Shown: one piece after another, positions 27,101-34,769 of the stretch
Numbering within the stretch: the stretch's first letter is position 1
Layout of the letters: the number at the start of each line of letters is the position of its first letter
Source: Tubulanus polymorphus
Lineage: Eukaryota > Nemertea > Palaeonemertea > Tubulaniformes > Tubulanidae
Assembly: GCF_964204645.1 (NCBI RefSeq)
Contig: NC_134028.1
Coordinates: 20,248,153 to 20,312,152 of the forward strand
Reading direction: 5' to 3'
Length of the DNA stretch: 64,000 nucleotides
Notes under the pieces: model-generated
Told to the model about the DNA's origin: nothing
Seen by the model: the letters and a program-made list of their open reading frames with translations, nothing else
Database searches by the model: none
Position numbers and translations under genes: made by a program

Positions 27101-30100
27101 TTATCATCGTCATCAGATGAGACGTCATATTGTCGAGGTCGTGTTTATTTTTGAGACGGATTTTAGTCGGAATTTGGATAAGATGCCATCCAAGGCTTTA
27201 ACAATGACAACTTAGGCTTCAGTTTGACTGTTTAAAGAGTATTTTTAGAAGCTTCGCTTTGGTTTTAATGTCATTCTGCTGAAACGGTGCTTTAGAGTAA
27301 CCGATGCTTTTAACCGCTATGTAACCGAGTATAAACTGTCGCTTGTGGTGCTCGAAGTTTTCAACTCGTAGTTTTTGGGAACGGAGTACATTTGTCTAAT
27401 TAGGGTCTTCCTGCCCGGTATAGGGCAAATTCCAGTTTGTACAATTTTGGTGGTTGAGTCTGTTCATTTTGCTCAAGTGATATGTGTTTTTGTTCTGTAT
27501 TGGTTTAGTTTATTCAGCATCAGGCTACAACTAAAAAGATCTCGGATATTTAGATCTTTAACGCTTTTAATTTATTGAGTAAGTTACCCAAAGTGATCAA
27601 ACTTTTGAATCTGTGGCCACCTGACGTACCTACGTATAGGTTTTGATTGGTCTTATGTCACCTGATCCACCCCTAGGGTTAGTCCGTATCCGTACAAACT
27701 AACCCTGGGTTTAGTCAGCTATTGTAACCCTAGCTGCATCAGTTCCAGGCCAGTGTACTTAACCCTAGGGTTAGCCCATTGCTGGTCATTGCTGACCCAT
27801 TGCTACCATCCGTAGGGTTATTGAGTAACCCCAGGCTCATTCCATCAGTGTGGAGGCGGTATAGTTAGGGTTACACTAGCTGACTAACCCTAGGATTAGA
27901 CCATCAATCAACTTGATCAATCACACGATACAACCTGACCACACTTGCTAGAATTACCCTCTCTTGAAGAAGTCAACATCTTGGCTTAGATCCAAAAGAG
28001 AAACCCAAATTTTTTAACTAAGAGTTAAACATATGTATAGTTATTTGAAAATGTTAATTACCTATGTAAATATTGATTTACATATTAAGTGGATGTGATT
28101 AATAAAACTAAACTGATGGCAGAGTGGCCACTGACCCGGAAAACCTGGAAACTTAGGGAATAAGAGAAATCAAGAAAAAATCAGGGAATTTGACAAGTTC
28201 AAATTTCTCTGATTCACTCACTGAAATTTTGTGTAATCACATGGAAAAAATCAGGGAAAACTCAAGGGATTTGTGAATGGGCAGAAAGTGGCCGGCCTGT
28301 ATAGCTCAACTCATATTCCCCTGTTCAGAATTAACAAATGACGTTTTTTTAGTGAACAAGAGTGGAAAGAAATATATTCTAATTCTTGATCCTATTTCTA
28401 TTAGTCAGAGAATCCGAAATCATTCACCAGGTGAAATAATAGAAACTACGTTCATGTTTATGAACGTTCCCGGCCAATCAGGTTAGGTTTATGATAATCT
28501 CCCGAAGCGTGAGCGTTCATTCGATTCATAACAATCAATATCAAATCATTTCAATAATACTGATTAATCGTGATTTATTTTATTAGTTAATTGAACGTAC
28601 TGAATTTTAAGTGATTTCTTCCTGTAAATTCGTAATTATGATTTTTGTTATTTATCACATCATGAAATCAAAGAATCATTTGTCAGATCTAATCAAATAC
28701 AGTGGACTATGTTTCTTGCTTGTATTTGGACCAAATCTAGCCAGGGAAGGATCCAGCGTGCCCCTGTATTTTTTGGTGAGGAAAGAATTTTTTCACTATT
28801 GTCAGAGCCACTATATACACTGTGTACAAAAAGCTAGTTTGCTGTAGCCACAAATTTGAATTGCAAGAAGGAGGATTGACCGAATCTTCTTCATCTAATG
28901 AATTATTTTCCTTCTTAATGCATGAATGACTATGCTCAGAATGCACCCCATTGAGCATCTATTATTCCAAAGTTCTCTAGGGGAGGGCGCCAAACCCCCC
29001 AATCAAATACAGTGGACTATGTTTCTTGCTTGTATTTGGACCAAACCTAGCCAGGGAAGGACCCAGCGTGCCCCTGTATTTTTTGGTGAGGAAAGAATTT
29101 TTTCACTATTGTCAGAGCCACTATATACAATGTGTACAAAAAGCTAGTTTGCGCCGAACCCCCCCCCCCCCCCCCATGGCTTAGTGCCTCTCGGTGCGGA
29201 ATGGCTTGCCATTCAAGTAGCGCCTAAATGCTTACATTTGCGCACCCTTTTTCAAAATGCTGGGTCTGCCCCTGCTAGTAAGAGTTTGTGCGATACACTA
29301 GTAAACTGAGTCTCCACTGAGATTGGATGGAATGAATACCCCGCGAAAGTTTTAAGAAATTGACTTGATTAATAGCATTTTACATCTGTATTAATCCAAT
29401 AAGTAATAATAAATGATTTACAATGAGAGAATGGCGTTTTAATGAACCTAAACTGTGGTGGTATTTACAGATATTATATATTTTGGTATAGGCAGTGATA
29501 GATGGTTTGAAATAGGTGAAACTAAGGTTTAGAAGGTAACTCCTATATTGAATAGATCCTGCAATCAATGAACAATCATTACGAATTCATTAAAAATTTT
29601 TTTTGAATATTAGCTTTTCCGTAATTTAGGGATCGAGGGGTCTAAATGAATAAAAAAGCCTGATTTAGTGTTTGCCTCCCTATAGACTCCTATGATACGT
29701 AACCTGCTGCATGTTTCTAGTTTAGAATTTAACTGTTTTATATCTTATATTTTATGAATTAATCGTTTGCTTATTAATGACCGCTTGCTTGGGTTACATT
29801 TATCAAAGCAGTTTCCTAAAAGAAATCAAAATTCACCTTAATTTCTGGTAAGTCAAACAGTAGACTGCGCGCTTGCCTCGAAGCAGATTGTCGCTGTTTA
29901 TCGTGTGCCAGGGTAACCAAGTACTAACAATTTTCCTACTCCAATTCATGTCATGAGAACCCATATCATCGCTCCGACTGCCCCCGAAGCAAGCGCAGAC
30001 TACATCATTTTCGAAATGTCCAAACAAGAGTTATTGGCTATTCCGGGATAAACTTCTTTTGAAAATCGCACGGAGTTGATAATAATGTGAAAATATACCC

Positions 30101-31472
30101 TACATACCAGGCACGGATCCAGGATTTTTTCCAGGAGGGGGTTCACAAAAAATATTAATGTTAAACTTCCGACTAATATCTCTAATGATAGGGGGCCTAT
30201 ATGGCATATTGTTTGGCCAAACATTAGCTGATATGGTACCGATTACCTGGCACTGTCCGCCCGCTTTGTCTTGAGTACGTTTCTTCAAGAAAACAATTTT
30301 TTGGTAGCTGAGCAGGGTCACGACCTGAACTCCACCCCTCTGGATCCGCGCCTGCATACGGGTCAAAATATCTAATATATAAGTATTTTAGATTCTTATT
30401 TTAAGATTTGTCTATGGGTATTTCATTGTTATGTTAACTCGGGGCCAGTTATATAGACCGGTATCAACTTTAACCCGGTGTTTAACTCGATTGAAAGTGA
30501 ATTAAGTTAATCCCCGGGTTAAAGTTAACAACGGTCTATAAAACGGCACTTAGGTTTATATTATTTATTCATTCATCGAAACTGCTCTGAGTTTTTAAAT
30601 CCGTGTCTCTATCATAGTTCTCTCAGTAGTGGCTTATCTACGAATTTTAGCCTCTTTCCGTGTTGTTTCAATTCCCAAGTAAAGTGTAAATTCCGTACAA
30701 AATTCCACATTAATTCATGCCTCAAAACTAAGATTTACTCAAGTGTTGAACCCGAGTGAGATTACATTATAATTCCAAGCATGAACGAAATGGAGGCATT
30801 TTAGAATATTAGAATATTGGAAATAAAAAAAAGATGTTTTTTGTAAAAAGTGAAAAAGCTGGCACCTTGAAAATATTCGATTCTGCTTTAATTGATATAT
30901 TTTTTATGAATCATTTTTTTAGCTATGCCAGAAATAAACTGTTAGCAAAACGGCAAAGTTTCGAAACGCAAGAAATTCGAATGGACCTCGAACACGATTA
31001 CTACGAGACGTCCACCGATCCGGCCCCGCTGTCGACAACGCCACCTATGTACGCGATCGCTAAGGCGAAAATACCGAAGGATAAAAAACGATCGAAAGTA
31101 GCTTTTAAAGACGACACCGGGCGGCGCCCTGAGCACCCGGTCCAGACGCGAGCCGAGGCTCAAGGCGTAGTGGAAGATTATACTTACGAGAATCCTAGTT
31201 TTACCGATAATTCGGGTTTGATTACCGCCGGATGTTCGGGGACTCCTAAAACCCAATCAGCACCCCCTATACCACCTGTCGATTATGATAATTCAGTGAG
31301 TGATTCACCATTGAACTCATCACAAGGCTTAGGAGGGTGTTCTACGGACCACAGGCCCCCACCAAGTCCTAATCATATGCCTAATTCACAGAGTATATTT
31401 CAGCCTGCTATTATTCACAGTAGCACTACAGGTATTAATATTGAACTAGATGAAGGTATTACCCATCTCTAG
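173..31472 (+). CDS. Large cadherin, cadherin-23-like, 5'-truncated by the window edge
   Basis: This is a single-pass calcium-dependent adhesion protein at the cell surface. The window holds one partial and 14 further EC repeats, a membrane-adjacent domain, a transmembrane helix and the cytoplasmic tail. A phase-consistent serial chain is 27 EC exons, 17249-17337, 17423-17581, 17811-17999, 18678-18845, 19870-19911, 21862-21984, 25740-25941, 26664-26677 and 30923-31472, giving 2086 codons and ending in I-T-H-L. Every junction joins in frame. Vertebrate protocadherin-15 has 11 EC repeats and cadherin-23 has 27; both carry a ferredoxin-like MAD domain before the membrane and PDZ-ligand C-termini. 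At least 15 repeats here argue for cadherin-23-like over protocadherin-15. The 5' end, signal peptide and first repeats lie left of the window. Exact orthology is inference. Confidence 0.88.
420..560. repeat. AT-rich inverted repeat around the TTCGACTTATTA motif
   Basis: The intron between exons 173-313 and 687-803 holds copies of a motif like ttcgacttattatg, first in one orientation (about 440-485) and then inverted (about 500-535). It can form a hairpin. Nothing else is recognised in this intron. Confidence 0.5.
4816..5193. repeat. MITE-like repeat, CAGxGTGGC ends, copy 1
   Basis: Starts cagcgtggctactgac and ends agtggccagcctgg, so the ends are inverted (CAGxGTGGCyACT against AGTGGCCxxCCTG). 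The interior has ggggaaaactt and aaatgggtggcaag blocks. Related copies occur at 28120-28299 and about 45838-46115. CAG...CTG ends resemble non-autonomous hAT elements, which is a tentative class. Confidence 0.55.
5550..5774. repeat. Hairpin next to a truncated piggyBac-type MITE
   Basis: Positions 5551-5568 (aatcccacaatatatcag) and 5625-5642 form inverted arms, with further pairing inside (gatgaaaagtt against aacttttcatc). Immediately after, 5650-5774 matches the right half of the TTAA-flanked MITE seen in full at 53108-53390, ending gtcagcactaaaagggttaa. Both lie in the intron before exon 5804-5923. Confidence 0.55.
7033..7330. repeat. Repeat with tRNA B-box-like inverted ends, copy 1
   Basis: Left end catcctcccctggcagggatt and right end ccctggtgggggaggatg are inverted copies, each carrying a pol III B-box-like ggttcgaatcc (right) or its complement (left). 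The interior has agatatcctgttttattt and cctcagcgattgttataca blocks shared with copies at 41756-42244 and about 50575-50830. Fragments of one end occur at 15370-15406 and 63612-63650. It may be a SINE dimer or a MITE. Confidence 0.6.
7905..8620. repeat. Minisatellite of GAGTTAAACGGTTATCTC units
   Basis: About 700 bp of roughly 18-19-bp units alternate between gagttaaacggttatctc, aagttaagccgttatctct and gagttacatagttatatct, fading into divergent units at the 3' side. It lies in the intron before exon 8694. A diverged array of the same motif is at 18110-18560. The reading frame open through part of it is a by-product of repeat length. Confidence 0.85.
10565..10640. repeat. (ATT)n microsatellite
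   Basis: An interrupted run of att trinucleotides with occasional atc lies in a cadherin intron. Confidence 0.9.
11161..11192. other. Perfect 14-bp-arm hairpin
   Basis: Arms cagcaacagtgtat (11161-11174) and atacactgttgctg (11179-11192) are exact inverted copies around a 4-nt loop. It sits 15 bp before a hAT-like MITE and is not explained by any coding feature. Confidence 0.8.
11208..11562. mobile_element. hAT-like non-autonomous element (MITE), copy A
   Basis: Ends caggggtggatccag and ctgaatccacgcctg are imperfect terminal inverted repeats with the CAG...CTG ends common in hAT-type MITEs. The interior is AT-rich with no transposase. Another element with related ends is at 30108-30354. Confidence 0.6.
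11815..12180. repeat. Tandem copies of the GACTGGTCTTAAGTTGTTAGATTGG motif
   Basis: Includes two direct copies of a roughly 115-bp block (gaccagaaattgaccattgatt to agactggtatta), followed by shorter units. The same 40-bp-scale motif recurs at about 6290-6470, 21130-21740, 31530-31720, 33810-33900 and 34340-34430, in either orientation. Confidence 0.65.
13918..14165. mobile_element. piggyBac-type MITE, divergent copy
   Basis: Bounded by TTAA at 13918-13921 and 14162-14165, with degenerate ends tcttttcagtgc and gtactgagagggttaa. The interior has the hallmark gcattgcagtgtat and aatggcagcgcg blocks shared with 19520-19810 and 53108-53390. It lies in a cadherin intron. Confidence 0.6.
17249..17999 (+). 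other. Cadherin membrane-adjacent (MAD-like) domain and transmembrane exons
   Basis: Three exons (17249-17337, 17423-17581, 17811-17999; phases 0 to 2, 2 to 2, 2 to 2) follow the last EC repeat. They encode about 110 residues without cadherin motifs, including F-Y-A-I-N-P-A-D-G-R-V-V-D. From memory, the ferredoxin-like MAD domain next to the membrane in protocadherin-15 has a comparable Y-A-I-D-P stretch followed by a helix; the helix here is K-L-K-Q-K-E-I-D-A-F-F. A hydrophobic run of about 22 residues rich in Ile and Leu then ends at F-I-S-W-R-K, a basic stop-transfer. The MAD assignment is a motif-level call, not a structural one. Confidence 0.8.
18110..18560. repeat. Diverged GAGTTAAACAGTTATCTC array split by a MITE fragment
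   Basis: Units like those at 7905-8620 flank a piece of the piggyBac-type MITE in inverted orientation (about 18240-18405, ending gatgcactgaaagggcta). All of it lies in the intron after the transmembrane exon. Confidence 0.6.
18678..18845 (+). other. Cadherin juxtamembrane cytoplasmic exon
   Basis: This exon has symmetric phase 2-2 and encodes 56 residues. It begins with the basic run R-E-Q-A-R-R-R directly after the transmembrane helix. It also contains N-P-L-Y and ends in an acidic E-E-E-T-G-E-P segment. Acceptor gtttgtttcag and donor gtaagt are both strong. It is separated from the transmembrane exon by a 678-bp intron that contains a minisatellite and part of a piggyBac-type MITE. Confidence 0.82.
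18940..19210. repeat. Tandem repeat of about 70-100-bp units
   Basis: Four imperfect copies of a unit contain gatatagacatgtacagaaa, ccataaatcccccaat and gacatcatcaaat. They lie in the intron between exons 18678-18845 and 19870-19911. Confidence 0.7.
19520..19810. mobile_element. piggyBac-type MITE, near full length
   Basis: Left end ctctttcagtgcgtctaca and right end gtcagcactgaaagggttaa are inverted. TTAA is intact on the right (19807-19810) and mutated on the left. It lacks any coding capacity. It ends about 60 bp before the 42-nt microexon. Confidence 0.65.
19870..19911 (+). other. 42-nt cadherin microexon, phase 2-2
   Basis: A 42-nt stretch is bounded by acceptor tttttacag and donor gtaaga. 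Read in phase 2 it encodes an acidic 14-residue insert (VDLNMEDFDKASS plus split codons). Both flanking cytoplasmic exons also use phase 2, so it can be included or skipped without changing frame. It lies just after a piggyBac-type MITE. No transcript evidence is available; the call rests on splice sites and phase. Confidence 0.6.
21130..21740. repeat. Inverted cluster of the AGACTGGTCTTAAGTTGTTAG repeat
   Basis: About ten copies of a roughly 40-bp unit run in one orientation (gaccagtctaagctcattttg and similar). They are followed by copies in the opposite orientation at 21630-21710. The cluster ends with cagttgcacagtcgtgactta and its complement, suggesting a foldback layout just upstream of cytoplasmic exon 21862. 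Confidence 0.6.
21862..21984 (+). other. Cadherin cytoplasmic exon, branch point for alternative tails
   Basis: A 123-nt exon with symmetric phase 2-2 encodes a sequence starting DEDGNPVIIV and ending G-H-A-P-V. The donor is gtaagt. Three downstream acceptors match its phase: the short terminal exon at 22479, the SAM-like exon at 23602 and the exon at 25740. That makes it a plausible splice branch point. Confidence 0.75.
22479..22521 (+). other. Alternative terminal cadherin exon ending in class I PDZ ligand
   Basis: After acceptor gatacag, 43 nt in phase 2 encode EQESSSGDENTRL and then TGA at 22519-22521. The C-terminus T-R-L fits the class I PDZ-ligand rule (S/T-x-hydrophobic), like the C-termini of cadherin-23 and protocadherin-15 that bind harmonin-type scaffolds. 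No canonical AATAAA was seen close downstream. Use of this exon would give a tail of about 120 residues. Confidence 0.55.
23602..23921 (+). other. SAM-like domain exon of the cadherin tail
   Basis: A 320-nt exon (acceptor ttctaaag, donor gtaacg; phase 2 to 1) joins in frame to the 21862-21984 exon. It encodes about 106 residues. The C-terminal part, I-T-E-W-D-M-R-R-L-G-L-V followed by R-K-I-I-R-G-V-V-Q-K-L, matches helices 4-5 of SAM domains (L-T-E-x-D-L-x-x-L-G-I, then R-x-K-I-L-x-x-I-x-x-L). The N-terminal part (D-W-P-T-I-A-R-K-M-G-V-T-E-E-T-I) is also reminiscent of a death-fold helix, so the class is SAM-like at best. The phase-1 exit does not fit exons 25740 or 30923, so it must lead to its own ending. 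Candidates are 24579, where a few codons reach a stop, and 28329. Confidence 0.6.
24191..24472. mobile_element. MITE with CAGGCCYGT ends, copy 1
   Basis: Starts caggcctgttccgag and ends ctcggcgcgggcctg. Another copy is at 51107-51375 (caggcccgtgttgagc to cgacctgggcctg). Both carry ttttttgaggggc, a grey zone of gggcactttc and a terminal ctacccccaaac block. Confidence 0.65.
24775..25632. mobile_element. pogo/Tigger-like non-autonomous element
   Basis: Ends tagactccacctaaaccggta and taggcggagtctactgta are inverted and match the CAGTAGACTC style of pogo/Tigger termini. The interior repeats aattcggtaaaa. A partial inverted copy lies at about 54679-54960. No transposase frame is seen. Confidence 0.6.
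25740..25941 (+). other. Cadherin cytoplasmic exon, cysteine- and arginine-rich then acidic
   Basis: A 202-nt exon (acceptor tatttttgcag, donor gtagtt; phase 2 to 0) encodes 67 residues. It contains E-K-R-R-R-D-F-K-C, then C-C-I-C-R-R-E, and ends Y-F-E-P-E-P-D-Y-D-E. It can follow 21862-21984 or, equally in phase, the transmembrane exon directly. Its GC content and codon use stand out from the AT-rich flanks. Confidence 0.72.
26664..26677 (+). other. 14-nt cadherin microexon linking phase 0 to phase 2
   Basis: GACAATTCTGTGAG lies between a good acceptor (tgttttcaacag) and donor gtaaaa. Its length (4 codons plus 2 nt) is what is needed to join the phase-0 end of exon 25740-25941 to the phase-2 start of exon 30923-31472. 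It reads D-Y-D-E, D-N-S-V-S, Y-A-R-N. A similar D-Y-D-N-S-V-S string recurs later in the terminal exon. Without it these two exons do not join in frame. Confidence 0.55.
26818..27108. mobile_element. Palindromic MITE, copy 1
   Basis: Long near-perfect inverted arms run from gataagataaa (about 26850) to tttatcttatc (about 27107), including cgatctcacactagagatcat and its partner. The outer tip has cgataaccacactcaaacgtggtg, itself a small hairpin. A second copy is at 32627-32826. Confidence 0.7.
28120..28299. repeat. MITE-like repeat, CAGxGTGGC ends, copy 2
   Basis: A compact copy of the 4816-5193 family, starting cagagtggccactgacc and ending aagtggccggcctg, with terminal inverted repeats clear by eye. 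Confidence 0.6.
28329..28430 (+). other. Possible cadherin tail exon (weak)
   Basis: After acceptor ctgttcag the sequence is open in the frame needed by the SAM-like exon (phase 1), reading LTNDVFLVNKSGKKYILI and onward. It either ends at a gtgaaa donor (28430, phase 1) or runs to a stop at 28484-28486. It sits immediately after a repeat element ending at 28299. Only phase and openness support it, and it may be chance or repeat-derived. Confidence 0.25.
28690..29153. repeat. Direct duplication of a roughly 150-bp segment
   Basis: Segments 28692-28842 and 29004-29154 are nearly identical (from aatcaaatacagtggactat to aaaaagctagtttgc, with only a few differences). They are separated by about 160 bp and the second copy abuts a poly-C tract at 29159. 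This is recent compared with other repeats here. The intron between 26677 and 30923 shows no other firm gene feature. Confidence 0.8.
30108..30354. mobile_element. hAT-like non-autonomous element (MITE), copy B
   Basis: Ends caggcacggatccagga and tctggatccgcgcctg are inverted with CAG...CTG tips. It carries a ggaggggg / cacccctc inner pair. No transposase. Confidence 0.65.
30923..31472 (+). other. Main terminal exon of the cadherin, C-terminal PDZ ligand
   Basis: A 550-nt exon after a strong polypyrimidine acceptor (cattttttttag) encodes 182 residues. It has a basic start (Y-A-R-N-K-L-L-A-K-R), tyrosine motifs (D-Y-Y-E, D-Y-T-Y-E-N-P), a proline-rich centre (A-P-P-I-P-P, P-P-P-S-P) and the terminus D-E-G-I-T-H-L. 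T-H-L is a class I PDZ ligand, like the I-T-E-L I recall for vertebrate cadherin-23. It could also join straight to the transmembrane exon in phase, giving W-R-N-Y-A-R-N-K. Confidence 0.82.
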
Positions 31473-32465
31473 ATATTTCAGGGTTCAAAACCACGCCCTG
31501 TGAATGGAGGTATTCATGCCCTTGATTCAGTTGGCTCAGATGCAAAAAGTCTTTTAAAGTTGTTACATTTGGCTATACAACCAAGATGAGCTTAGAGACT
31601 GGTCTTCGTCGTTAGATAGACTATGAAACCAAATTGGGCTTTGACTTGTCTCAAGTTGTAGAACAACCAAGATGGGCTAAGACTGGTCCAAACAGTTTAA
31701 GCCTTGGCGGTGCAACTGAACCATAATGCCATAATATTAAGGATTTCATCTAATCTACAATTTATGATTACTCTTTTCAGTTCTGCGTATAAAATGTATT
31801 TATCACAATTTGTTACATACTTTTTCTTGTCACTTTTAAATTATTTCGCATGTCATTCGTTACAAGTTATAAGTTGATGTATTTTAAACATACAGAAACA
31901 TTCCAGATTTTGATCTCACTTTTTTCCGTGTCTTAAACTTGTAAAAAAAGTGTATTGTTAACGTCTTGTATATATATATACATAGAGTGTAGATTCAGCC
32001 ATTTTATTTGTAATAGGGGTCATTATTATTTTATTTTTATTATTTATTATGTACGCATTAGGGGAGGGGAAGGGGTCAGTGCAATTGCGTCCTGTAATGC
32101 ATAATGTATATGAAAAAATGGCCGATTTTGCGTACAGAGGGGGAGGGGGTTGAAAAATTCAAATCTTATACGTACGTAATAAATGAATGATCCCATACCA
32201 GTAATCTGTTAGTTATTTGTCCAATGTGAATATATTCAAATTAAAGATCTGATTTTATTCCTAACTTTACAACTATATTTATTCATATATGTATTTAATG
32301 ACCATGATATTCTATCGATGAAAGATGTAAATAGTATTGAAATTGTTTAAAGTTATAGAAATGAATTATGGATCTGTAAAAATTTTATATGAAGCTGCAT
32401 TTTTATAATAATCATGCGTTTTATTAAAACATATTTTACAAATAAAATTGAAATAATGAATCCAT
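31473..32465 (+). other. Cadherin 3' UTR with inserted MITE and polyadenylation signal
   Basis: AT-rich sequence follows the stop. A degenerate group of the gactggtcttaag-type repeat lies at about 31530-31720, and a short inverted-repeat element at 32016-32194. A canonical AATAAA at 32441-32446 in a T/A-rich context is the best candidate end. The element at 32016-32194 itself carries AATAAA in its terminal repeat and could supply an earlier site. Confidence 0.5.
32016..32194. mobile_element. Short inverted-repeat element in the cadherin 3' UTR
   Basis: Ends ggggtcatt...tacgcattaggggagg and acgtacgtaataaatgaatgatccc are inverted. A second copy at 53457-53620 has the same ends and the same central aaaatggccgat. 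Each end supplies an AATAAA. Confidence 0.6.
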
Positions 32466-32626
32466 GAGTGAAATTGTTGTATGGGTTTATCTAAAGAATC
32501 TGAGGATCAATATAAATTGTGTTTTACATAGTTATCTTTAATCAACTGCATCACGTTTATATATTTATAATTATATTATATGGTAGACTACTTCTAAATC
32601 GGTACTCCTGTTTACATCAATAACTG

Positions 32627-32826
32627 TTAATAAGATAAAAACTCACTATCTACAGATTACGATAATTTAAAAACAAGAATTTATTTATTCAATCTAAAAT
32701 ATAAAGAATACACGACTTTTCGATCTCACCCTAGAGATCATCGTCAGGTGTCACACCTGACAATGATCTAAACCAGTTTTTATCTTATTATCCGTTCACC
32801 ATGTTTCAGTGTGGTTATCGTTCTAT
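32627..32826. mobile_element. Palindromic MITE, copy 2
   Basis: Shares ataagataaaaac, tctaaaatataa, cgatctcaccctagagatcat and the tip gttcaccatgtttcagtgtggttatcg with 26818-27108. One arm is shorter. From here to 34769 nothing else is recognised beyond two small clusters of the gactggtcttaag repeat (about 33810-33900 and 34340-34430). Confidence 0.6.
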
Positions 32827-34769
32827 CAGTAACTGTTACTTGATAGGGTACCATAACAAAAACATCCTCCAAGTTCTAACTGTACTGATTTAGGCATTGT
32901 ATTACAACTTAAAGAGCATCTAATTGCCCATTTCTCAATGTTTTCTCAGAGTTTGAAAGGAATTTCTGAATTTTGCTCAAAATAAAGGAGTTCTAAGCCT
33001 CTACAAATGCATTTTCCGTTGGGAAGCAGTTAAGGAATCAAGGAGTTGTAGGGACCCTACCTTAGTTACACTACAATAGTATCATCTTTACCTATTGTAA
33101 TATAGTTTATGAGAGACAGAAATTATAAATAGGGATTACTGTTGGTCGCAGGAATTTGTGATCAACAGGACCTGTGTTTCGAGTGGGCAGTGATGGAAAC
33201 CAGACAAGACCCACCTAGAGAGGGACAAAGGGGGTCGCACCAGAGATCTTGTAGAGGCAATATGTATTTAAGAGAGCCTTGACATTTTTGTAAGAATACA
33301 TACTACATCGTCAAGTATAAAATATATCGAAATAGATCTTACTAAGAATGGAGTATTATTACGAGAAAGGCAACTAACATCTAACAAATGGACCGAGGAC
33401 ATCGAGGATCCCTATTTGCCAAAGAAACCCCAGCCAAACACGACACTATTAAAAACATCCGTATTTCCATTCCTCTGAGTTGCTATTCAACTTCCCGATT
33501 TATCCAGAACATTCACACAGATAATTCCATACAAGCGAAATAGAATCAAATCAGAAAAGAACTAGTTAAGACAATGAATTTTTATCTATTATGATATTCA
33601 TTTTATTAGATTAAATTTGAACACATTTTATCTAATGTAACAGTCTCTCACACATTCACTGATTTTTCAGTACTAGTTGCTGCCTGTTTCAAAACTCTAT
33701 ATGATAAAACAAATCACTTAAGATATGTAGAAAATCACTATTGATTTATATACACTATTTAACCCTGGAGTATATACATGTTGTTCCACAGCCGAGAGAT
33801 AAGTCCTAACATTCTTTATCTATTAGATTGGCTATAGAACCAAAATGAGCTTAGACTCACTGGTCTTAAGCTGCCTAAAATTGGCTATAGAATGACGGTA
33901 AAATCAAGGTAAAATCCAAGTTCATCACGGTACCGAATAGCTCATTTGCTGTATATTACATGCATTACAAGTTTGTGTTATTTTGCAGTTATAGTAAAGG
34001 CTTTCATATGATGTAAGATTTGATGAGGTGGGCCACCAAAATAGTGTCCTTTTGGCCCCCGAAATTCACCAAAAGTTACTTGGATTTGAAGTTAGCGCTC
34101 AGATGTGTCATGTTCATACTCGAAAAACTCGAGAAATTGAAATAGGAGGAAGTTGATTTCTATCAGGTATTTCGAGGACTTGGGTGTCTAGTTTATCATA
34201 AGCTATTGGGTTCGAATCCCACTATAACCGTTTTCGTGCGGCATACGAAAAAAGTGCCGGGGCAGATTCGGGCGGCTTGAGGAGTAATAAGCAGGGCAGA
34301 TACGGGCAGCTTGTGTGCTAATGGGTAAAATCGGTTGTAAGCTGTCTTAGGCTGGCTATAGAATAAAAATCAATTAGACTGGTCTTAGATTGGCTATGGA
34401 ATCAAAATGAGCGCGGACTGGTCTTCGAATCAAAGCAGTGATTGCGACGTAAACTGGGCCTGGTTTTATCGATTGGTTAAAAAACTATAACACAGGACCC
34501 AGTTCCACAGTTCTGAGTTACGTAAGATTTCGCTCAAAGAGTTTACTCATTGAAAACTCAAACTCACAACTGTGGAACTGCTGGTAGTCTTTTAAGTTAA
34601 CCCCTGAGAGGAAGATTGTCATAGGAGTTACAACTCTGAAACCTTTGTCATTATACGTAAATGTAGGCCTATTAGAAAGTTAACATTTGACAATACACAC
34701 GAGCTATTATCGTATTTCATATTAGAGCTATAGTTAAGTATATTCGTTATAAGACGACGGCAATTTCTA

